In this document: piece by piece, positions 27,256-35,897 of the stretch
How positions within the stretch are numbered: the first letter of the stretch is position 1
Layout: every line of letters begins with the position of its first letter
Notes under the pieces: model-generated
Databases searched by the model: none
What the model saw: the letters and a program-made list of their open reading frames with translations, nothing else
What the model was told of the DNA's origin: nothing
Assembly: GCF_019426345.1 (NCBI RefSeq)
Contig: NZ_JAHLLW010000025.1
Coordinates: forward strand, 1-43,498
Direction of reading: 5' to 3'
From: Marinomonas lutimaris
Lineage (GTDB): Bacteria; Pseudomonadota; Gammaproteobacteria; Pseudomonadales; Marinomonadaceae
DNA: 43,498 bases
Translations under genes and position numbers: made by a program

Positions 27256-30200
27256 TCACGCGCCGAGTCTTCGACGGTATTCACTTAGTCGCTGGTATCG
27301 AGCATCTTGCCCAAGCTGTGGATCAGCCTGCACGATGTCGTCCAAGCATTGCCCCAACTCCCGGGGCGCCCACTGTTGGTCGGCAATCACTGAATTCAAC
27401 AGCAACAGTGCCTCTGTTGGGAACCGTTTACACAGGCCAGATTCGGCAAGTAGATGAACGACGTAGTGAGGGTGTTTAATGGGTTGCAGCCAGTCCTGCA
27501 CCGCAGCCAAGGCCGCCGGAAACTCGCCACGGGCAGCAATGACCAACCGAGTCAAGGACTCGGCGATTCGCGGGGTGGCCAAGTCGCGGGACTTTGGCCA
27601 GATCTGTTGCCAGAACGGCTGGACACGGTTTTTCCAGTAGTCCTCACGCTGATCGGCTGCACCTTCAAGCGCTTGGGAGAGCGCCTGCGCAGATTCCTCT
27701 AGGCCTTCTTGTGGAAGCTCACCTATCGCGGATCGAAACTCATCTGCGGCGTATTCCTCGGTCGGGCCCAATGCTGCATAGGTTAGGAACGCCGAGAATT
27801 GCTGGCGATGCTCGCCAAGATCGGCGTAGCGGTTTGCGCTCTCTAGGAACTCTGGCTTGAAAGCAATCAACAAGGGCTGATACAAACGAGGAGACCATAG
27901 AAAACCTTCCCACACTGCTTTTGCTTCGGCCGGATTACTCCAACTGAAAAGTGGCAACAGGTATTGCTCCGTCCATGGACGGTCTATGCGGAAAAATGCA
28001 ATTAGCCGCGACCCCAGCAGTACCCTGCCGTGGCGGAATTGGTCCTCTTGCACGTCGCACAGGGTCGTGAAAATGGGCTTGAGGTCGGCTGGAAGCAGAT
28101 CGTTGTCATTCGGGTTCTTCTTGAACCAAAGATTGATCAGGGCTTGAGTGACATGCCCAATGGGATGGTTGATTGCAGAACTGACGGGGTCGTAGGTTTC
28201 AACACCATTACGGATGATGCGGGAACCTGAGTCAGCTTCGAACGGCAGCGAAAGCACGCGACAGCACAACTCGAGCAGAATGTCCTCGTGGCGATTGATC
28301 GATTTGGATGTAGCTTCCATCCACCACGTTACACCGTGAGCAATCTCCTGAAGTACGGCATCGGGCATGGTCTGAACCAACGGTGCTGCGTATCGCCAGG
28401 AGCGCAACACTGACCCTTCTTCGGCCCAGGCCTGCAGAGCCTCGCGCCATCGGCCAGCGGGCCATACGCCATCCTGTGCCAAATCACATAATGCGGTCAG
28501 ACTATGAAAGAAACGCGTGCGGCAAACGTCACGCCACGTATCTTCGTAGAAAGGTCGCCGTCCGGGCGTCGGCTTTGTAAGCCATTGCACCAGCCCCTGC
28601 CGCTTGCGGGGAGCAATGTCGACGTCTCGGCTGTCCTCGTAATCTGGATCGCCAGAGCCACTCATCCAGTGCGAGAACTCATCACGCTCGTTGGTCGCCA
28701 ACTGCCATTGCGGGTAGGCATTGGAAATTTCCGCCAAGTGTGCCGCTGCATCTGCTCCCAGAACGAGGCCCGATGTGTTCAGCTTGGCCAGATGAAGCCA
28801 GACAGAGCGAGCCACCAAATCTTGCCATCGATCTGGCTCCAGATCATCCTGATACATATCGCGTGGTGGACCCGCCAAGATGGCTGTCTCCAAACGCTCT
28901 TGAGCGTCCTCTTCCAACTGCCGCGCCTGTAGAATGAACAGTCTGAACACCTCCCGCCCCGTATCTGTGGACCACAGCCACCACGCCCCATCGGTCAGAA
29001 GCCAATCCACCCATTGCTCGGACGGGATGCAACCATCCTGACTGGCGGCAAACAGGGCAAGGCGTTTGAAGGTGGGGTATGGCAATTCAAACCAGCTCTG
29101 TGCGATTCGTGTCGCGCGCATGCTGTCATTCGCGTGAACCGCTAACCATGCATCGCGCAGCAATTCAATCAGGCTCGCCCAGTCTCGGAAGCCCCGGTTT
29201 TGCCAATGTGGCGTAATGGACGGGAGATCCCAATGCGACCGGTCGCTGTGGTCGTCGGCCTCACCCAACTCGTGTAACAGATCCAGTGCATCACGCAATA
29301 GCTGCTGAAAATCATCCAGCAGGAGCGGCAGGGCCGATGTCCAGTTCTCGTCGGCTAAGTCGTGCAAAGTAGATTGCACGTGATCAGCGGCCAGCACGAG
29401 TTCCCAATCCACCAATTGGTTGATCCGTGCAGGCTCGTCGGTGCTGCTTGAGTCGTCGTCACCCAAGCGAAACGGCTTCTTCAATACGACCTTGGGTGCA
29501 AGCAACTCCCGCAACTCCAGACGCAGTGTGGTGGTCAGCCCATCTCGCTTCAGTCTACCATTCCAGCGATACAGATCGGTGTCGTACCATGGGGATTTCA
29601 CTCGGCCGCTAAGCAATAGCCGCCATAAGGTGCGCATAAGGGGGTCAGGAATGGCTTTGGGTGAGTGTAAACGGATTTCAGCCAGCTCAGAGGTCTTGCC
29701 ATCACGTTCCAATGAAGCAAAACGGTCCAACTCATTTTCGATAAGCCATTGCAAACGGTCATGCAGCTTCCCACCATTTTGCGCAATCCAGATTACCAGT
29801 CTCGGGTCATCTAGGTGGCGTACAAACAATCGTGCCAATTGAAACATTACGTTATCCAATTTGCTTTCGGTCAGGCTACCGGAGACAAGCTGCATAGGTT
29901 GTGTATGGTCATATGGTGCAGGCCTACGAATCAGACTGAAGCGCAGTTTTATGTCCACTTCGTCTCGCGGCGGAACGCCAAAGCGGGTTAGGTCGCTGTG
30001 GTCGTAACGATTGTCAGCAAAAGGTTCCAGCAACCAATCCAGTGAGGGGACGGGATTGAAGTCTGCGAAGCGTTTTGCTGGCAAGCCCGATTTATCTGAT
30101 AAGGCCCACAGCAACCGTCCGACAAAATCGTCCTGCCTTGTGCTGTCCTGTGGCCGGGCAAGAGCGTGTTTGACAACAATGGCCTCTTTGCCCTGTATAC

Positions 30201-31089
30201 CATCACGATATGTTTCTGCCCATGCGAATAACGTCTGGTGTAGCGCTGAGTGGTCATGGCTATTAGCAGGAACGTTGTAGAGGATAGGTGTGACTCCTTT
30301 AGCTTCCCACTCTATGGTCTTGCGGTGCTCTTGCCCAGGCTCGCAATCACCCAGTGCCCATGCCTGCGGCGTGACTTCGCCAAGCATGCGGTCTGCTGCC
30401 AACGCATCCATCATATAACGGAGCACTGGATCGTTGATGCTGTAGCCTACGAAACAGACCACGTAATTGCGGAACAACTCGCTCACAAAGCGTGCAGCCC
30501 AGCGCTCTACGAGGTAGGCCAAGCCGAAATCACCGCTGGTGACAACCAGACGGTTCAGGGTCGTGTCGTCCACCTTTTCGGGTAACAGGCCGTGCAGATA
30601 AACCAGCCCATCCCAACGGCTGTTTTTGGGGATGGGCAGCATCGGGGCGGCGTACTCTTGGAACGCTTGACCCGTGCGTTTGGCCGCCACATGAAAGATG
30701 CGATCGAAGTTGGTGGTGACCAGCCGCAGCGCGCCCTCGCGGCTACGCGCCAGATGCAACAGCGCCGCTTGTGTATCGGTAGCACCCTTACGGCGGAGTT
30801 TCGGCTTCAAGGCATTTGCCAGAGCGCGACGTACAGCCAGACGCTGGCCCGGCAGGCGCCGTTCGAGCAGATCAAGTGTGGCATCGAACTGCCCAAGCTC
30901 GAAGGCCTCTCGTTCAATGTCCGAAAGTGTCGTCCCGCTCAGCCGGTAGATTTGGTCTACAAGTCCCTTGAAACCCGGTAAGCCCGCAGGGTAGGAAATT
31001 CCTGCACCACAGAAGAACACCACGCGGCCTTCCTCGTGGGACTGCAAAAGCGCATCAGGAATGTCAGGGCCGTTCGTGATGAATTGCAT
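27256..31089 (-). CDS. dsr1: SIR2-domain anti-phage protein, Dsr1 type
   Basis: A 1277-residue protein. The N-terminal 290 residues are a SIR2 NAD-binding domain: GAGISYPAGLPGF from Gly28, RLVTTNFDRIFH with the NAD-site Asn/Asp, YLHGLL with the catalytic-position His, and CFVGYSINDPVLRYMM. The remaining 980 residues are a Trp- and Leu-rich helical region, as in the long defence-associated sirtuins. Length and SIR2 style fit Dsr1 better than Dsr2. Such proteins deplete NAD on sensing phage, killing or stalling the infected cell. The gene is strikingly GC-rich against AT-rich flanks, so it was acquired from another source. A good AGGAAATATAGGA ribosome region precedes the ATG. It stands alone with no obvious partner. 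Confidence 0.85.
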   Translation of the reverse strand: MQFITNGPDIPDALLQSHEEGRVVFFCGAGISYPAGLPGFKGLVDQIYRLSGTTLSDIEREAFELGQFDATLDLLERRLPGQRLAVRRALANALKPKLRRKGATDTQAALLHLARSREGALRLVTTNFDRIFHVAAKRTGQAFQEYAAPMLPIPKNSRWDGLVYLHGLLPEKVDDTTLNRLVVTSGDFGLAYLVERWAARFVSELFRNYVVCFVGYSINDPVLRYMMDALAADRMLGEVTPQAWALGDCEPGQEHRKTIEWEAKGVTPILYNVPANSHDHSALHQTLFAWAETYRDGIQGKEAIVVKHALARPQDSTRQDDFVGRLLWALSDKSGLPAKRFADFNPVPSLDWLLEPFADNRYDHSDLTRFGVPPRDEVDIKLRFSLIRRPAPYDHTQPMQLVSGSLTESKLDNVMFQLARLFVRHLDDPRLVIWIAQNGGKLHDRLQWLIENELDRFASLERDGKTSELAEIRLHSPKAIPDPLMRTLWRLLLSGRVKSPWYDTDLYRWNGRLKRDGLTTTLRLELRELLAPKVVLKKPFRLGDDDSSSTDEPARINQLVDWELVLAADHVQSTLHDLADENWTSALPLLLDDFQQLLRDALDLLHELGEADDHSDRSHWDLPSITPHWQNRGFRDWASLIELLRDAWLAVHANDSMRATRIAQSWFELPYPTFKRLALFAASQDGCIPSEQWVDWLLTDGAWWLWSTDTGREVFRLFILQARQLEEDAQERLETAILAGPPRDMYQDDLEPDRWQDLVARSVWLHLAKLNTSGLVLGADAAAHLAEISNAYPQWQLATNERDEFSHWMSGSGDPDYEDSRDVDIAPRKRQGLVQWLTKPTPGRRPFYEDTWRDVCRTRFFHSLTALCDLAQDGVWPAGRWREALQAWAEEGSVLRSWRYAAPLVQTMPDAVLQEIAHGVTWWMEATSKSINRHEDILLELCCRVLSLPFEADSGSRIIRNGVETYDPVSSAINHPIGHVTQALINLWFKKNPNDNDLLPADLKPIFTTLCDVQEDQFRHGRVLLGSRLIAFFRIDRPWTEQYLLPLFSWSNPAEAKAVWEGFLWSPRLYQPLLIAFKPEFLESANRYADLGEHRQQFSAFLTYAALGPTEEYAADEFRSAIGELPQEGLEESAQALSQALEGAADQREDYWKNRVQPFWQQIWPKSRDLATPRIAESLTRLVIAARGEFPAALAAVQDWLQPIKHPHYVVHLLAESGLCKRFPTEALLLLNSVIADQQWAPRELGQCLDDIVQADPQLGQDARYQRLSEYRRRLGA

Positions 31090-31555
31090 TCCTATATTTC
31101 CTTTCCAATGCGTATGTTTGAGGGCTCAATGGGTCTAACTTCTTATTAGTACGAATGCACGTTTACTCTGTTGGACCTGTGATTACTCACACAGGTAACT
31201 TTATGTATGCAAAGAACTTATCAGTTTTCTATCAAACACTCCATCAGGAAAAACGTGCAAGCGCGTTTTCCAAAGTTATTACCAAAAGCAAGCTACTATA
31301 GTCATCTGATTTTATAGAGTTTTATTTGCAATCAATGGCATTAGTGCGCACTGAGATTTTCTTGAAATCATCTCAAAATGTCTAAATTTAAATACGACGG
31401 TATAACCATATATTTTAAGCAGAGTTACTGTAAGACCAAACATAGGCAAAAAGATAAGAATTTGTATGGCAGCAGGAGTGGGAATTTTCGATTTAACTAA
31501 CGAGCCGAAACATGGGATGGGGCAAAGGCAGCACAAGAACACTGCCTGCGTTAAA
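31090..31555. other. Non-coding stretch between the sirtuin and integrase genes
   Basis: About 465 bases where base composition falls from GC-rich to AT-rich. It must hold the sirtuin promoter. A 94-codon open frame on the minus strand (31312-31596) is not convincing as a gene. Nothing else recognised. Confidence 0.4.
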
Positions 31556-32125
31556 TCAACAATCGGTTTCTTTAGATATCTTAATGGCGTCTTCAATCTC
31601 TATTCCCAAATATCTGATGGTGTTATCAATTTTTGTATGACCAAGTAGTAACTGAACGGCACGTATATTTTTGGTTCTTCGCATTGAGTGAGTTCCATAT
31701 TGGTCAGAATCAAGCCCTAATTGCTCAGCCCAACTCCTGATGATAGACCTGTAATATGAATAGCTTATTGGTTGATTAGAGCGACGTAAACTGCGAAACA
31801 AATAATCACTAGGTTGCAATTTAACTTCTTGAGCCCAACGGCTAATACTTTGTTGTGTTCTCGGAGTTATCTCAAATTGAACTTCGATCCCTGTTTTCTT
31901 CTGCGTCAATCGAACCCTTTCAAATACTTGATCGTGAGTAGCGACGTCTCGAACTTTTAAAGAGAGTAAGTCACATGATCTTAGCTTGTTATCTATAGCC
32001 AAATTAAGTAAGGCTAATTGCATCAAGTTGTTTTGAATTTCAATTCGAGTGCGAATACGCCAAATCTCTTCAAGCTTGAAAGGGTGTTTCACACCAGTAG
32101 CATTGTGGTTTAGTTCTGGCTTCAT
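31556..32125 (-). CDS. FimB-like tyrosine integrase with an internal deletion
   Basis: A 189-residue minimal tyrosine recombinase of the FimB/FimE type (catalytic domain only). The first Arg (NKLRSCDLLSLKV), the Lys hairpin (TQKKTGIEVQF), HSMRR, LLGHTK and RYLGIE with the nucleophile Tyr are all present. In this family, HSMRRTK is usually followed by about nine residues of the ATLIY-x-x-TK kind before NIRAVQLLLGHTK. Here RRTK is joined directly to NIRAVQ, which looks like an in-frame deletion between two similar TK-containing segments. It removes a core helix and probably inactivates the enzyme. The start has an ideal AGGAGGT site. Confidence 0.75.
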   Translation of the reverse strand: MKPELNHNATGVKHPFKLEEIWRIRTRIEIQNNLMQLALLNLAIDNKLRSCDLLSLKVRDVATHDQVFERVRLTQKKTGIEVQFEITPRTQQSISRWAQEVKLQPSDYLFRSLRRSNQPISYSYYRSIIRSWAEQLGLDSDQYGTHSMRRTKNIRAVQLLLGHTKIDNTIRYLGIEIEDAIKISKETDC

Positions 32126-32192
32126 AGAGACCTCCTAATTAAAAGTCACTATTGATAATAGCTAGATTGCTTTGCTTTGTTGGCTAAGGTAT

Positions 32193-32243
32193 GGACAGAA
32201 ATGTTTCAGCCCGAACAGGCTGAAGCGAAGATGGACAAAACCT
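32193..32243. repeat. Repeat-related motif ahead of the integrase
   Basis: TGGACAGAAATG at 32193 matches the left motif of repeats A and B (TGGACATAAATG, TGGACAGAAACA). A second TGGACAAAACC lies at 32233. Between them is a seven-pair hairpin TTCAGCC/GGCTGAA (32206-32225). It sits upstream of the integrase start, so it could be its recombination site or promoter element. Confidence 0.45.
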
Positions 32244-32332
32244 TTCCAGCAACTTTACTAAATTAGAAGTTAATGAATAACCGAAGGTGTGGAAAAATCA
32301 TTTAACTTGGTATCCATTAACGATGGTGTAGA

Positions 32333-33352
32333 TTAACGTGTGTTTATCGGAGTAGCTAACGTAAACAATTCCCCAACCATTCCTAACTCTACTTTGCTTT
32401 CCCAAAATTCTTTTGCACCATGATTTAGCATTCTTCGATAGATATTTTGTTGAACAGATAATATATAATTAATAATATCCGGATTAGAAATTAACTCTGG
32501 AAAATCAAGCTGATTGCTTACCAAAAGATTTGTTAAATCACGATTTAATTGAGGAATTAAATTCACTATCCTTAGTACTTCATCTTGTCGAGTTCGTTCT
32601 AAAATTTCCTGGCCGGTTAACTTACTCATAAGACCTTTTATATAGTTAACATCACCAAGTCTTTTTAAAATCTCTCCTGTAACATATATATCATTTCCTG
32701 CATTATGATAAGGAGTCTCGCTAAGCTTCGGAGTGTAAATTTCACACAAATGAGAAAGTCTTTTTTTTCTCGTAGTAAAAATACCTTCTTGCGCTACACA
32801 GAGATTTGTATGAAGGGTAGAAGTATCAAATCTAACCTGTCCTGGAAATTTAATATTTAACTGAGACAAGTCACCTTTTATTGCATGCCCAAAAATATAT
32901 TTTGAATTTTTAAATATATTAATTACACGTTCTGTTGCTTTGTCCAGGCTTACTCGTTCACTTATCCCGTAAATGAAGTTATCTTTGTTGTCAGGAACTC
33001 GCTTTTTATTTCTAAGTTGGTAGTAATCATCAATAACTAAATGTTCAACTTTTGTGTCATACTTACTTATTATTCCAATCCCAATTTCGGTTGTTTTTGA
33101 CTGGTCAAACTCAAACATCTCACAATCGACACCAATTATCTCATTACCATCCTTTAGTATTTGCGATATTTGTTTGGCCGACTGAATGACTCTACGTCTA
33201 TGATTTTCCACTTGTTCCAATTTTAAGTATTTGGGCGTACTTAGCTTTCTCTGTCTGAGTTTAAACTCATCTATCAATACGTGATTCATTGACCTAACCG
33301 TTCCTCTTTCAAATTGACACCAAAAATGCGTTACAAGCTGTTTAATGACCAT
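32333..33352 (-). CDS. DEDDh exonuclease-like protein
   Basis: A 339-residue protein with the acidic motifs of RNase H-fold 3'-5' exonucleases: Exo I GVDCEM (Asp76, Glu78) followed by TEIGIG, Exo II FGHAIKGDLSQL, and Exo III with YHNAGNDIYVT (His and Asp). The fold resembles the Gfd2/YDR514C-like group rather than DNA polymerase epsilon subunits. The last 110 residues are helical and not recognised. A second in-frame ATG at 33289 is a possible start. Its substrate (DNA or RNA) cannot be told. It lies downstream of the 29-residue micro-protein gene on the same strand, suggesting a shared defence-type locus. Confidence 0.72.
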   Translation of the reverse strand: MVIKQLVTHFWCQFERGTVRSMNHVLIDEFKLRQRKLSTPKYLKLEQVENHRRRVIQSAKQISQILKDGNEIIGVDCEMFEFDQSKTTEIGIGIISKYDTKVEHLVIDDYYQLRNKKRVPDNKDNFIYGISERVSLDKATERVINIFKNSKYIFGHAIKGDLSQLNIKFPGQVRFDTSTLHTNLCVAQEGIFTTRKKRLSHLCEIYTPKLSETPYHNAGNDIYVTGEILKRLGDVNYIKGLMSKLTGQEILERTRQDEVLRIVNLIPQLNRDLTNLLVSNQLDFPELISNPDIINYILSVQQNIYRRMLNHGAKEFWESKVELGMVGELFTLATPINTR

Positions 33353-33545
33353 ATATTAGCAGTATTATTTGATTTTTCTTTTCCAACCACGAAGTGCAAT
33401 CAGTAAATATCCACTCACATTTATAGGAGAACTAAGGCGCCTCTGTTCTTTAGGATAGTAGGCACGAAACAGACCTTCAGATGAGCGATAGACATTGGAT
33501 GTCGAGCGAATACCTTCTAACCATAATGTCTCACTGCTTATTATG

Positions 33546-33581
33546 AGCAAGCTCACCATACACAATGATGGCGAGCTTGCT
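33546..33581 (-). terminator. Strong hairpin after the micro-protein gene
   Basis: Fourteen-pair stem (AGCAAGCTCACCAT at 33546-33559 with ATGGCGAGCTTGCT at 33568-33581, one G-T pair) with an eight-base loop. It starts 30 bases past the micro-protein stop. The T-run expected of a terminator is lacking on the minus strand, so partial read-through into the exonuclease gene is possible. Confidence 0.5.
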
Positions 33582-33610
33582 GTTTTCAGTAAGTAGATTC
33601 TATTAAACTG

Positions 33611-33700
33611 CTACTTCGAACGAGGTGGATTGTTACCTCGGCCACCACCAGATGGATTGCCAGTTTTGCTAGGGCCATTTGCAGGTGTTTTACTTGCCAT
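33611..33700 (-). CDS. 29-residue Gly/Asn/Pro-rich micro-protein
   Basis: A very short frame of 30 codons starting at ATG 33700, with a strong AAAGGAGAAA ribosome site nine bases upstream. The product is hydrophilic and basic: MASKTPANGPSKTGNP, then SGGGRGNNPPRSK. It has no hydrophobic residues to form a core, so it should be unstructured, perhaps nucleic-acid binding. The ribosome site, the position at the head of a minus-strand transcript and the hairpin past its stop support real expression. I recall similar short GNPSG-x-GR-x-NNPP peptides in unrelated bacterial islands but know no function. Confidence 0.6.
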   Translation of the reverse strand: MASKTPANGPSKTGNPSGGGRGNNPPRSK

Positions 33701-33749
33701 ATCATTTTCTCCTTTTGTTAATGACAGTTACATTATGATTGAAGGCTTA

Positions 33750-33781
33750 GCGACATTTGGGTATATATGGCGACATTTGGG
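33750..33781 (+). promoter_or_regulatory. Repeated operator-like motif GCGACATTTGGG
   Basis: Two exact 12-base copies (33750-33761 and 33770-33781), 20 bases apart (about two helical turns), in the divergent gap between the micro-protein and the 272-residue gene. Same-face spacing suggests a dimeric or paired regulator. It also argues against the upstream TTG start at 33757, which lies inside the first copy. Confidence 0.6.
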
Positions 33782-33798
33782 GACAAAATATAACTATT

Positions 33799-34617
33799 AT
33801 GAATAAAGAAAATCAGAAATTTGAAGAGTTTAAAGTTCTATTGAGATTCATGTGCTGGTCTTCTAAGAAATTCTCTGACATCTACCTGAATGAAAACTCT
33901 CCCTATGATCTAGATGAAAGCGAGTACAAAAAACACTACAACAAAGTGAAAGGTCAGTTAAAAAGAGCGTCCAACACAGAAAAGTCTACCGCAAATTTCA
34001 TTACTTATATCAACTTCATTAAAGAATCTGATGATTTTGCTATTAGAAGTAGAGAACACAGCTTTGAGGTATTTTCATCTCAGTTTTTGTCGTCGATAGA
34101 GAAAGTAACGATAAAGAAGCCGCCGAATGCAGACATCAGTTACTATGAGAGCAATGCGAACTCTTCATGGACTGTAGAGGAGATGGAAGACGTTTTAACG
34201 TGTGCATCACAACACGCAGAGACGATCAGTTCCTCTTCTCATAATTTTCAAGTTATCAAACTCTGTGATAACGGATTGATGGCAGATTACCTTGTATTTT
34301 GGGCTGGCGACATTGGTTTTGCAGGAGGTTCCGGAACTTGGGGACCAGCTTATTGTTTAGTGAGAAAAAATCATTGGGGAAATTACAATATTGCAGCACC
34401 GGGAAGAGCGTTTTATGAACACTTAAAAATAGTTGAAACGGTTGTGTTCAAAGAATCCATATTGCAAATCAATGGGGTAACTTATGGGCCAACCTGTCAT
34501 CAACGAAGTCCAAGGTACAAGATCGAATTGCAGTTCCGAGTCGTTGATAGTTTCGTTGGAACAGTCGAATTTGAGCTTGTTGATAAGAAGGAAATTGGTT
34601 ACGGAGATGCATCTTAA
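33799..34617 (+). CDS. Unrecognised 272-residue protein, possible sensor or effector
   Basis: Translation is taken from ATG 33799 (272 residues). Residues about 1-90 are helical and charged. The rest is beta-rich, with conserved-looking stretches LMADYLVFWAGDIGFAGGSGTWGPAYCLVRKN and INGVTYGPTCHQRSPRYKIELQF. No membrane helix, signal peptide or known catalytic motif is seen. The longer frame starts at a TTG at 33757 but would overlap the repeated operator. It is divergent from the micro-protein and exonuclease genes. The family is unknown to me; it is a candidate for an undescribed component of that locus. Confidence 0.6.
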   Translation: MNKENQKFEEFKVLLRFMCWSSKKFSDIYLNENSPYDLDESEYKKHYNKVKGQLKRASNTEKSTANFITYINFIKESDDFAIRSREHSFEVFSSQFLSSIEKVTIKKPPNADISYYESNANSSWTVEEMEDVLTCASQHAETISSSSHNFQVIKLCDNGLMADYLVFWAGDIGFAGGSGTWGPAYCLVRKNHWGNYNIAAPGRAFYEHLKIVETVVFKESILQINGVTYGPTCHQRSPRYKIELQFRVVDSFVGTVEFELVDKKEIGYGDAS

Positions 34618-34691
34618 CATTACATCTTTACCGCAAATGCAAACTTACTTTTGTCTCCGAGCGCGGCTTACCCCCGGTGATGTAAAACAAA

Positions 34692-34757
34692 TCTGGACAG
34701 AAACAATTTAGGGGGTATTGCACGAAACCGTTTCTGTCAGATTAGAAAAAGTATCTT
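34692..34757. repeat. Repeat B, partner of repeat A at 26570
   Basis: Same orientation as repeat A, with 36 of 42 matches over 34716-34757. The arms TCTGGACAGAAAC (34692-34704) and GTTTCTGTCAGA form an imperfect inverted repeat around a 25-base centre. It lies between the 272-residue gene and the nuclease gene, at the right edge of the 8-kb segment bounded by A and B. Confidence 0.75.
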
Positions 34758-34774
34758 TAAACCTTAAATGCTAG

Positions 34775-35809
34775 TTAGGCATTTTTTACCCAGTCATGCA
34801 GAATTTTAAATGAGTCGTTCTTTGCTGCTAATTCATTTAAATCTAGCTGTTCGACCTGTTTCGATAAAAATTCTCGCATATTGTCACCACGGCGCACCCT
34901 ACGTAAGTCCTCACGTTTTACGCCAAGCCAAGATTCAATAGCTGGATCAGGTATTGCGTACTCCCAATTTGACAACTCGACACCACGTTTTAGCATATCT
35001 CTTGTACCAGAAAAGTCGTCATCTGAATCTGTGACAATAAGCACAGGTGAGCTTGTGCCAATATTTACTGTCGCATTTGCAACTCTAGGAATTGTCATTT
35101 TACCCATAGCTACAACTATATTGACCTTTTTAGCTAATCCATTTTCTCGCAAGATTCTGGTAGCTAATAGCGAAATAATTTCACGGTCGGTGGAACCTTC
35201 ACAGATAACAACCAAATCTGATTGACCTTCAAAGTTTGCATCTTGTCTAACTAAACTCGATGACATATTGTCATAAGTAAATGCCTCAATGATTATTTGT
35301 CCATCTTTGGTAGCTTGCTCGTAGTTGGTCGAGTGGTACACCACCCCCTGTTCCGCTGCAATTCGTAACTTAGACTTAAGAACATTTTTGAATGTGCTGT
35401 TGCCAATCAACGCAGCATCAATATCCTCTTTACCAAACAATATAACATTGAGAGATTTACCTAAAGTGAGAGCATCAACGGCGTCTTTCGAGTAGCCAGA
35501 CATTGAAATGAAGACTCCAATTGTCCCCAGCAGCTTACCATCGACTTTACCTTTGAACTGATAGATCGATGAGGCAGGAAGCTCATTTGAATGCCACTTT
35601 GCTTCAAGCAAGAAGACGCTACCATCAAGGAAAAATGATCCGTCAATCTGTTCCCCATCGGCTTTATAACTAGAACGTGGGTCCATTCCCTCACTATTTA
35701 AGCAATTTTTGAGAATTTCTTCAAAAGCATACCCTCGTTGTCTAAACCAAGTTGAAGATGCTCCCTCTGGTGGTTCAAGCCACTTTTTGTATTCTTCTTT
35801 ATAATTCAT
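34775..35809 (-). CDS. PD-(D/E)xK nuclease fused to a TOPRIM-like domain
   Basis: A 344-residue protein. The N-terminal domain has a restriction-endonuclease core: Asp56 in GEQIDGSF, Glu69-x-Lys71 in FLLEAKW, then a Gln in SIYQFKGKV. The C-terminal domain (from about 196) shows TOPRIM features: Glu204 in VVICEGSTDRE, then Asp261-x-Asp263 in VLIVTDSDDD. Two metal-dependent nuclease-like centres in one chain are unusual. It lies 88 bases downstream of gajB on the same strand and is probably in the same transcript. It could be a third Gabija-linked nuclease or an independent defence gene. The start has a weak GGTGAA site. Confidence 0.7.
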   Translation of the reverse strand: MNYKEEYKKWLEPPEGASSTWFRQRGYAFEEILKNCLNSEGMDPRSSYKADGEQIDGSFFLDGSVFLLEAKWHSNELPASSIYQFKGKVDGKLLGTIGVFISMSGYSKDAVDALTLGKSLNVILFGKEDIDAALIGNSTFKNVLKSKLRIAAEQGVVYHSTNYEQATKDGQIIIEAFTYDNMSSSLVRQDANFEGQSDLVVICEGSTDREIISLLATRILRENGLAKKVNIVVAMGKMTIPRVANATVNIGTSSPVLIVTDSDDDFSGTRDMLKRGVELSNWEYAIPDPAIESWLGVKREDLRRVRRGDNMREFLSKQVEQLDLNELAAKNDSFKILHDWVKNA

Positions 35810-35897
35810 TTCACCAAGTCTTATTTATTTCATCTTAATGCCTAATGCTACTCAGACGTATAAAAGTATCTCTTTATTCAGTGTGAGCAAAACCAAG

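Noticed and set aside
27233..30981. Many plus-strand open frames of 60-140 codons opposite the sirtuin gene
   Set aside because: They are shadows of a GC-rich coding sequence, which has few stops in other frames.
31312..31596. 94-codon minus-strand frame as a membrane protein gene
   Set aside because: No ribosome site, odd composition, overlap with the integrase 3' end, and no recognisable pattern.
33365..33565. 66-codon minus-strand frame between micro-protein and exonuclease
   Set aside because: Its start lies inside the strong hairpin at 33546-33581 and it has no ribosome site; a remnant is possible but not supported.
33757..33798. TTG start for the 272-residue protein
   Set aside because: It lies in the first copy of the repeated operator and its extra 14 residues are encoded by that repeat; the ATG at 33799 is preferred.
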